From assembly GCA_024244665.1 (NCBI GenBank), contig JAAEOI010000134.1, forward strand, positions 1 to 29,769: a DNA stretch of 29,769 nucleotides, given 5' to 3'. The stretch's first letter is position 1. Every line of letters begins with the position of its first letter. This document shows, piece after piece, positions 24,149 to 29,769 of this stretch. A model generated the notes under the pieces. The model was given only the letters and a program-made list of their open reading frames with translations. It was not told the origin of the DNA and made no database searches. A program made the translations under genes and the position numbers. Origin of the DNA: Bacteroidota bacterium (lineage in GTDB: Bacteria; Bacteroidota; Bacteroidia; Bacteroidales; GCA-2748055).

Positions 24149-24832
24149 ATGAATCAGCAGGATGATTTCAAAAAGTTTGCGACTAAGCATTTGGGTATCA
24201 ATAGCATGACCCTTCATCAGTTTACATCGCAATACAACAGTTATATATCACCAACCATCATCGAGGAGCGCCAGCTGAATGTGGCCTCCATGGATGTTTT
24301 TTCCAGGCTGATGATGGACCGGATTATTTTCCTGGGAGCGCCCATTGACGATTATGTGGCGAACATCATTCAGGCGCAGCTTCTCTACCTCGATTCTGCC
24401 GATCCCAGCAAGGATATCCAGATATACTTCAACACACCTGGCGGAGGGGTTCATGCAGGGCTTGGAATCTACGACACCATGCAGTATACCTCATGTGAGG
24501 TGGCTACCATATGTACCGGAATGGCTGCATCAATGGGAGCAGTATTACTGGCAGCCGGGACAGCCGGGAAACGTTCTGCACTCAAACACAGCCGGGTCAT
24601 GATCCATCAACCCATGGGTGGTGCCCAGGGGCAGGCCTCAGATATTGAGATCACAACCCGGGAGATTGTCAAGATGAAGAAGGAACTCTATGCCATTATT
24701 GCTGAACACTCCGGGAAATCCGTTAAGGAGGTCGAAAAGGACAGTGACAGGGATTTCTGGATGACTGCGGGTGAGGCTAAGGATTATGGAATGATTGATG
24801 AAGTTCTTACAAGGACCAAAGAAAAGAAATAA
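24149..24832 (+). CDS. clpP: ATP-dependent Clp protease proteolytic subunit
   Basis: ClpP is the barrel-shaped serine protease that works with ClpX. The 227-residue protein has the catalytic serine S128 in [16 protein letters not shown], the histidine H153 in [14 protein letters not shown], and an aspartate near D202 in DSDRDFWMT. The N-terminal 30 residues ([20 protein letters not shown]) are a longer propeptide than in E. coli and are probably removed by self-cleavage. The stop codon shares one base with the clpX start (TAATG), so translation is coupled. Confidence 0.97.
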   Translation: MNQQDDFKKFATKHLGINSMTLHQFTSQYNSYISPTIIEERQLNVASMDVFSRLMMDRIIFLGAPIDDYVANIIQAQLLYLDSADPSKDIQIYFNTPGGGVHAGLGIYDTMQYTSCEVATICTGMAASMGAVLLAAGTAGKRSALKHSRVMIHQPMGGAQGQASDIEITTREIVKMKKELYAIIAEHSGKSVKEVEKDSDRDFWMTAGEAKDYGMIDEVLTRTKEKK

Positions 24833-26049
24833 TGGACCGTTGCTCATTTTGCGGGAGAGAAAAGAAGGACACAAACCTTCTGATAGCCGGTATATCAGGG
24901 CACATTTGTGACCGCTGTATTGAACAGGCCTACAGCATTGTCCAGGAGGAGCTGGGCGTGCAGGGTGAGTTCGATATGGAACAGATCAAGCTACTGAAAC
25001 CGGCAGAGATCAAGAGTTTTCTTGACCTCTATGTGATCGGTCAGGAAGAGGCCAAGAGATATATCGCTGTAGCTGTTTATAACCACTACAAAAGGTTGAT
25101 GCAGCAGGACAGCAAGGATGAGATTGAGATTGAAAAGTCCAACATTGTGCTGGTGGGAGAGACTGGAACAGGTAAAACCCTCCTGGCGCGGACCATTGCA
25201 AGGATGTTGCATGTTCCTTTCACAATCGTGGATGCAACAGTTCTTACTGAAGCAGGTTATGTTGGAGAGGATATAGAGAGCGTACTAACCAGGCTGCTAC
25301 AGGTGGCTGATTACAACGTTGAGGCTGCCGAAAAGGGTATTGTATTCATTGATGAGATCGATAAAATTGCCCGTAAAAGTGACAACCCGTCCATTACCAG
25401 GGATGTGTCCGGGGAAGGTGTTCAACAGGGCCTGCTGAAACTTCTGGAGGGTTCTGTTATCAATGTGCCTCCCCAGGGAGGGCGCAAGCATCCCGATCAG
25501 AAGATGATCCCTGTGAACACCAGGAACATCCTGTTTATCTGCGGAGGTGCTTTTGATGGAATCGAATCCAAAATTGCAAATCGGCTTAATACCCAGGTGG
25601 TTGGTTACAATGCGGCCAAGAATGCCGACCGCTATGAAAAAGGCAACCTGCTTCAGTATGTAGCACCTCAGGACCTGAAATCCTTTGGTATGATTCCCGA
25701 AATTATCGGGCGCCTGCCAGTGCTTACCTACCTGAATCCATTGGATGAAAAGGCGCTTCGCCGGATATTGAGCGAGCCGAAGAATGCTCTCCTTAAGCAG
25801 TACGAGAAGCTGTTCGAAATGGATGGGATTAAACTTACCTGGGATGAGAAGGTAATGGATTACATCGTACAGAAAGCCCTTGAGTTTAAGCTTGGGGCGA
25901 GGGGTCTGCGTTCCATCTGTGAGGTGATTATGATGGATGCCATGTTTGAACTTCCCTCCAAGGAGAATACGAGCGAAATGACCATCGGTATCAAGTATGC
26001 AAGGGAAAAACTTGAAAAGGCCAACCTGAAACGTCTCCGGGCCGCCTGA
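24832..26049 (+). CDS. clpX: ATP-dependent Clp protease ATPase subunit ClpX
   Basis: ClpX is the AAA+ unfoldase that feeds substrates to ClpP. The 405-residue protein has a C4 zinc-binding domain (C4, C7, C26, C29), Walker A GETGTGKT (109-116), Walker B VFIDEIDK, pore loop GYVGED and sensor-2 GARGLR. The ClpP-docking loop normally containing I/L-G-F reads VVGYNA, a conservative variant I associate with Bacteroidota. Length is normal. The stop shares one base with the start of the following EamA gene, so that transporter is at the end of the same message. Confidence 0.97.
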   Translation: MDRCSFCGREKKDTNLLIAGISGHICDRCIEQAYSIVQEELGVQGEFDMEQIKLLKPAEIKSFLDLYVIGQEEAKRYIAVAVYNHYKRLMQQDSKDEIEIEKSNIVLVGETGTGKTLLARTIARMLHVPFTIVDATVLTEAGYVGEDIESVLTRLLQVADYNVEAAEKGIVFIDEIDKIARKSDNPSITRDVSGEGVQQGLLKLLEGSVINVPPQGGRKHPDQKMIPVNTRNILFICGGAFDGIESKIANRLNTQVVGYNAAKNADRYEKGNLLQYVAPQDLKSFGMIPEIIGRLPVLTYLNPLDEKALRRILSEPKNALLKQYEKLFEMDGIKLTWDEKVMDYIVQKALEFKLGARGLRSICEVIMMDAMFELPSKENTSEMTIGIKYAREKLEKANLKRLRAA

Positions 26050-26981
26050 TGAAATCGTCCCGTACCGGTGCATATGTGAGTGTCATCCTGGCGATGATTT
26101 TCTGGGGTTTTACATTTGTCCTGTTTAAGATTGCCAACGAATCATTCAGGCCGGTTACCATTTCTTTCCTGAGGCTCTTTATCTCCATCTTTTTTCTTTT
26201 TGGATTTGCCCTGCTGTTTAAAAGACTTGGTAAAATCAAGCGGAAGGACCAGAAGTGGTTTCTGCTTCTTGCACTCCTGGAACCCTTCATCTATTTTCTT
26301 GGAGAAGCCAATGGCCTCACCATGGTCTCTGCAACTGTGGGTGCAGTGATCATCTCCATCATCCCCCTGATTGTTCCTTTCGGGGCTTACTACCTGTTTA
26401 AAGAGAAGCTGACCAGGATGAACCACATCGGCCTGGTGATCTCTTTTGGAGGGGTGCTGATGGTAATCCTGAACAAAAGCAGCGGAGAGGCCACCGACCT
26501 TAAAGGAGTCCTGCTCATGTTTGTGGCTGTGCTCTCTGCAGTGGGTTATACACTGGTTGTTAAAAGACTGGTGGATGATTACAACCCTATCACAATTACT
26601 GCCTATCAGAGCTTTTATGGATTGCTGATGTTCATCCCGCTCTTCCTGTTCAGGGAGCTTCCCCTGATCGATTGGAGTGCCATCACGAAACCAAGTCTGC
26701 TGGCACTGCTCTATCTGGGTGTTTTCGGTTCAGGGATATGTTTCATCCTTATTGCTACGGGCATCAGGGAATTGGGAGCAGCCCGGGCCAACATATTCGT
26801 CAACCTGATTCCGGTAGTAACTGCCGTAGTCTCTTTCCAGATGCTGAAGGAACCGATGCCGATGATTAAAATCGCAGGTATCGGGGTGGCAATAGCAGGG
26901 CTGCTCATGACCCAGGTGACCTCCATTAACTGGAAATTGCCTGCAATAAAAGGCGGATTCCGTCACCCACCTTACTCCTGA
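26049..26981 (+). CDS. EamA/DMT-family transporter
   Basis: A 310-residue inner-membrane protein with about ten helices in two EamA halves (FWGFTFVLFKIANESFRPVT at the start; SAVGYTLVVKRLVDDYNP opening the second). The end of each half has the typical proline helix (SIIPLIVPFGAYY; NLIPVVTAVVSF). It is a distant relative of the product at 9965-10864, not a recent duplicate. Substrate unknown. Its start codon shares one base with the clpX stop; co-transcription with a protease operon is probably positional. Confidence 0.87.
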   Translation: MKSSRTGAYVSVILAMIFWGFTFVLFKIANESFRPVTISFLRLFISIFFLFGFALLFKRLGKIKRKDQKWFLLLALLEPFIYFLGEANGLTMVSATVGAVIISIIPLIVPFGAYYLFKEKLTRMNHIGLVISFGGVLMVILNKSSGEATDLKGVLLMFVAVLSAVGYTLVVKRLVDDYNPITITAYQSFYGLLMFIPLFLFRELPLIDWSAITKPSLLALLYLGVFGSGICFILIATGIRELGAARANIFVNLIPVVTAVVSFQMLKEPMPMIKIAGIGVAIAGLLMTQVTSINWKLPAIKGGFRHPPYS

Positions 26982-26985
26982 TAAT

Positions 26986-28041
26986 ATGGTTCGGACTCTC
27001 TTTATCGTTCAGGGAGAGGGCAGGGGCCACCTGTCGCAATCTGTAGCTCTGAAGGAGTACCTGGAGAAGGATGGGCATACGGTTGAGGCGGTTTTTGCCG
27101 GCAGCAGTCATTCAAACCCCCTGCCAGCCTATTTCCAGGATGTCTTCAAAGACAAACTGATCCCGTTTTCCAGTCCCCGTTTTCTCCGAACCCCCAATAA
27201 GAAGGGGATCTACGTAGCCAGTACCATTCTTTTTAATCTGGTCAGGGGTATTACCTACCTCAGGGAGGTGCTTAGGATCAGGAGGGAGATCAAGCTACAT
27301 AAGCCTGATGTTGTAATCAACTTTTATGATGTGATAGGGGCCCTGGCAATGAGAAAGCTCTCCCCGGCCATTCGCCGGATCGGAATTGGGCACCACTTCT
27401 TTTTGCACCTGGACGGATACCGGTGTTATGGGGGGAAGGCTTTCCATAAAATGCTTCTGAAACTACACACCCGGATTGTTTTGGCTTCCTGCGACCGTGT
27501 ACTGGCACTCTCTTTCCGTAAGGTTCCTGGTACCGATCGGATTACGGTTGTTCCCCCACTGGTGAGGAGGCAATTCCGAGAAGCCCGCTATGAGCGGGGC
27601 TCCGCTTACCTGGTTTATCTGCTGAACGAGGGTTTTGTGGTTGACCTTATACATCTGGTCCGGGATCATCCGGAACTGGTGTTTGATATTTTTTCCGACC
27701 TGCCTCATCAAACCCCGGTGCCCGATGGAATAACTCTTCACAGGGTGAATGACCTGGAGTTCAGTGAGAAGATGAAACAATGCAGGGGAGTGATTACCAC
27801 CGCAGGATTTGATACTGCCGCAGAGGCAGCCTGTATGGGGATACCCCTGGCAGTGATTCCCGTGGAAAATCATTTTGAACAGCTCTGCAATAGTGGTGAT
27901 GTGGAGCGCAGCGGAGTTGGGATCGTGCTGAAGGATTTCTCAGCGGCAAGCCTGGCTGAAATGATGGAGATTGATCAAAAATCCTACAGGAGATGGGTGG
28001 ATAATGCCGGTATTGAAATTTTAAAACAGCTTACAGGATAA
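26986..28041 (+). CDS. GT28/GT1-like glycosyltransferase
   Basis: A 351-residue probable GT-B-fold glycosyltransferase. The N-terminus VQGEGRGHLSQSVALKEYL (residues 8-26) is the glycine-rich start shared with MurG-like and MJ1255-type enzymes, and the C-terminal TTAGFDTAAEAACMGIPLAV block (about 270-290) followed by a conserved Q in ENHFEQLCN is the sugar-nucleotide donor site. There is no signal or membrane helix, so it acts on the cytoplasmic face. Donor and acceptor unknown; a glycolipid or envelope glycan is the best guess. It starts 4 bases after the EamA stop and precedes porQ by 31 bases. Confidence 0.8.
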   Translation: MVRTLFIVQGEGRGHLSQSVALKEYLEKDGHTVEAVFAGSSHSNPLPAYFQDVFKDKLIPFSSPRFLRTPNKKGIYVASTILFNLVRGITYLREVLRIRREIKLHKPDVVINFYDVIGALAMRKLSPAIRRIGIGHHFFLHLDGYRCYGGKAFHKMLLKLHTRIVLASCDRVLALSFRKVPGTDRITVVPPLVRRQFREARYERGSAYLVYLLNEGFVVDLIHLVRDHPELVFDIFSDLPHQTPVPDGITLHRVNDLEFSEKMKQCRGVITTAGFDTAAEAACMGIPLAVIPVENHFEQLCNSGDVERSGVGIVLKDFSAASLAEMMEIDQKSYRRWVDNAGIEILKQLTG

Positions 28042-28072
28042 TATCAATGTTGATAAGGCGTTTTATAGATTA

Positions 28073-29107
28073 ATGAGAATAGGTGGAATCATAGCATTGG
28101 CCCTGCTGCTGCCTGTGGCTTCCTTCGCCCAGAAGGGGGGGGAGTCCACATACAGCTTCCTGGGCCTCACTAATTCTGCAAGGGTCGCGGCCCTGGGTGG
28201 AGAGGCAGTCTCGTTGATGGATGATGATATCAACCTTGTATTTCATAATCCGGCCCTCTTATCAACAGGAATGCACAACCATTTGAGCTTGAATTATGTA
28301 AATTATTTTGCAGGGGTAAATTTTGGATATTTTTCCTATGGTTATCACAAGGAGGGTATCGGGAATTTTGCAGCCGGTATACATTACGTGGATTACGGGA
28401 CCTTCGACCGGACCAATGAGCTTGGAGAGAAGCTTGGAACATTCCGTGCTGCTGAGTATGCTCTGAACCTGGTTTATTCCCGTTCCATCATAGACTCCGT
28501 CCTTACAGCCGGAATCAATATGAAGCCCATATTCTCATCTTTTGAGAACTATTCCTCCCTCGGGCTTGCTTTTGATGCAGGGCTCACATATAATAATCCC
28601 GGTACCTTAACCACAATCGGATTTGTGGCTAAGAATATGGGATTCCAGATCACCTCCTATACAGGGAACAGGGAGAAGCTGCCCTTTGAATTGCAGGTCG
28701 GGATTACACAGGGACTTGCCCATGCACCATTTCGCTTCAGCATTATCTACCAGAACCTGGAGCGATGGGACCTCTCCTATGAGACCGATGATTCTGATGG
28801 GTACAATTCAATTGGGGAGGATGTTGAAGTGGGAGGATTTGATGTCTTCGGCGACAGGCTGATGCGGCACCTGGTATTTGGTGTTGAGTTCCTAATTGGG
28901 GATAATTTCCATGTGGATCTAGGGTACAACTACAAGAGAAGGAAGGAGATGAAGGTAAATGCAAGGCCCGGTATGGTCGGTTTTTCATGGGGCTTTGGTT
29001 TCAGGATTTCCAAATTTCACATTGCATACGGGCGCTCTTCCTATCACCTTGCCGGGGGAACAAACCACTTTTCACTGACCACCAATCTTTCGGACTTCTA
29101 CAGGTGA
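28073..29107 (+). CDS. porQ: Type IX secretion system protein PorQ
   Basis: PorQ is an outer-membrane component of the Bacteroidota type IX secretion system, working with PorU, PorV and PorZ in the attachment complex. The 344-residue protein has a signal peptide ending near SFAQ (residue 20) and then a PorV/PorQ-type beta-barrel: SFLGLTNSARVAALGGEAVS at about 27-47 and VFHNPALL near 56-63 are characteristic, as is the final YGRSSYHLAGGTNHFSLTTN stretch. Length is normal. Its position just before cmk is a frequent arrangement in the phylum. It predicts that proteins with C-terminal T9SS sorting domains are encoded elsewhere in this genome. Confidence 0.9.
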   Translation: MRIGGIIALALLLPVASFAQKGGESTYSFLGLTNSARVAALGGEAVSLMDDDINLVFHNPALLSTGMHNHLSLNYVNYFAGVNFGYFSYGYHKEGIGNFAAGIHYVDYGTFDRTNELGEKLGTFRAAEYALNLVYSRSIIDSVLTAGINMKPIFSSFENYSSLGLAFDAGLTYNNPGTLTTIGFVAKNMGFQITSYTGNREKLPFELQVGITQGLAHAPFRFSIIYQNLERWDLSYETDDSDGYNSIGEDVEVGGFDVFGDRLMRHLVFGVEFLIGDNFHVDLGYNYKRRKEMKVNARPGMVGFSWGFGFRISKFHIAYGRSSYHLAGGTNHFSLTTNLSDFYR

Positions 29108-29113
29108 AAATGC

Positions 29114-29121
29114 TATCTTTG
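29114..29121 (+). promoter_or_regulatory. -7 box immediately before cmk
   Basis: TATCTTTG matches TAnnTTTG exactly and ends 4 bases before the cmk ATG at 29126. The expected transcription start falls on or next to the A of the ATG. No TTG is seen about 19 bases upstream, so the site is only moderately supported. Confidence 0.5.
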
Positions 29122-29125
29122 CGGA

Positions 29126-29769
29126 ATGATTATTGCACTTGACGGACACTCCTCCTGCGGGAAGAGTACCTATGCCAAAAGAATTGCAGCTGAGTTGGGC
29201 TTTGCCTACATCGATACCGGTGCTATGTACAGGGCGGTTACCCTGGCTTGCATGGATGCCGGATTGTTTGACTCAAGTGATGCCCCGCCTATTAAGGATG
29301 TGGAATCGCAGCTTGAGGGTGTTAAACTGGACCTTCGTTTTAATCCGGAGAAGAAACGTACAGAGATCTACCTGAACAACCGGATGGTTGAGGATCTGAT
29401 CCGGAGCATGGAACTTTCCGCTCATGTGAGTTACATCGCCACCATTCCTGCTGTCCGCAGGAAAATGGTGGAATATCAGCGCAGTCTTGGTGAAGGGAAA
29501 AACGTGGTTATGGATGGCCGTGATATTGGCACCGTGGTTTTCCCCCAAGCTGAGATGAAAATATTTCTGACTGCCTCGGAGGAGGTCAGGGCCATGCGAA
29601 GGTTTAAGGAGTTGATAGAAAAGGAGATGCCGGCTGACTATGAGGATGTCCTTCAAAATATTCAGAAGCGAGATCACATTGATTCCTCCCGTGAGGATAG
29701 CCCCCTCAGGCAGGCTGATGATTCCATTGTACTCGATAACAGTGAAATGACCGTCGATCAGCAGATGGA
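29126..29769 (+). CDS. cmk: Cytidylate kinase, truncated by the window end
   Basis: CMK transfers phosphate from ATP to CMP/dCMP. The frame runs from the ATG at 29126 to the window end with no stop (214 codons of about 230 expected). Seen directly: the P-loop GHSSCGKST (7-15), DTGAMYRAVT (30-39), MDGRDIGTVVFP and the RDHIDSSREDSPLRQADDSI lid region, all diagnostic; the SSCGKS form of the P-loop is common in Bacteroidota. It starts 18 bases after the porQ stop and may have its own promoter directly abutting the start codon. Confidence 0.96.
   Translation, partial: MIIALDGHSSCGKSTYAKRIAAELGFAYIDTGAMYRAVTLACMDAGLFDSSDAPPIKDVESQLEGVKLDLRFNPEKKRTEIYLNNRMVEDLIRSMELSAHVSYIATIPAVRRKMVEYQRSLGEGKNVVMDGRDIGTVVFPQAEMKIFLTASEEVRAMRRFKELIEKEMPADYEDVLQNIQKRDHIDSSREDSPLRQADDSIVLDNSEMTVDQQM

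Overview
The window looks like a chromosomal segment of a Bacteroidota bacterium, most likely from the Bacteroidales/Marinilabiliales side. Four things point there: a PorQ gene of the type IX secretion system beside cmk, repeated TAnnTTTG promoter boxes (some with an upstream TTG), lipoproteins with DUF4369-plus-thioredoxin architecture, and many genes without a clear Shine-Dalgarno sequence. Almost everything is housekeeping, and I see no phage, CRISPR array, intact insertion sequence or defence system.

Layout. 1-728 is the 3' end of a membrane pyrophosphatase with a strong terminator. 920-4061 (minus) is a tight operon of two paralogous thioredoxin-fold lipoproteins that both lack the CxxC cysteines, followed by lpxH for lipid A synthesis. 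4062-4686 is an AT-rich scar with an IS4-type transposase N-terminus and a decayed glgB 5' end. ribF (4687-5622) and ahcY (about 6061-7473) follow, separated by a 400-base gap without a recognisable gene. A Rieske-like lipoprotein (minus), a small membrane-anchored acidic protein, greA and a HIT protein fill 7470-9418. 9424-13157 (minus) holds rplU-rpmA, then serS, an EamA transporter and ruvC; the L21 protein has a long Ala/Lys/Pro tail.

13335-16894 (plus) is a coupled run of a bifunctional-nuclease/UVR protein, a NupC-type nucleoside transporter, a stand-alone receiver and a membrane glycosyltransferase. 16891-20802 (minus) is recQ followed by an ABC-2 exporter pair. tatC-lptB, tRNA-Leu(UAG), tig-clpP-clpX with a second EamA transporter, a GT28-like glycosyltransferase, porQ and the 5' 95% or so of cmk complete the plus strand.

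How the genes work together: lpxH and lptB serve the LPS pathway; tatC and porQ serve export across the inner and outer membranes; tig, clpP and clpX form the classic folding/proteolysis operon; rplU, rpmA, serS, greA and tRNA-Leu serve translation and transcription; ribF, ahcY and cmk are central metabolism. The most noteworthy points are the cysteine-less TlpA pair, the IS4/glgB scar, the histone-like L21 tail, a terminator-like hairpin at the predicted greA transcription start, and several promoters whose -7 box sits so close to the ATG that the mRNA may be leaderless. I do not see a convincing new multi-gene system.
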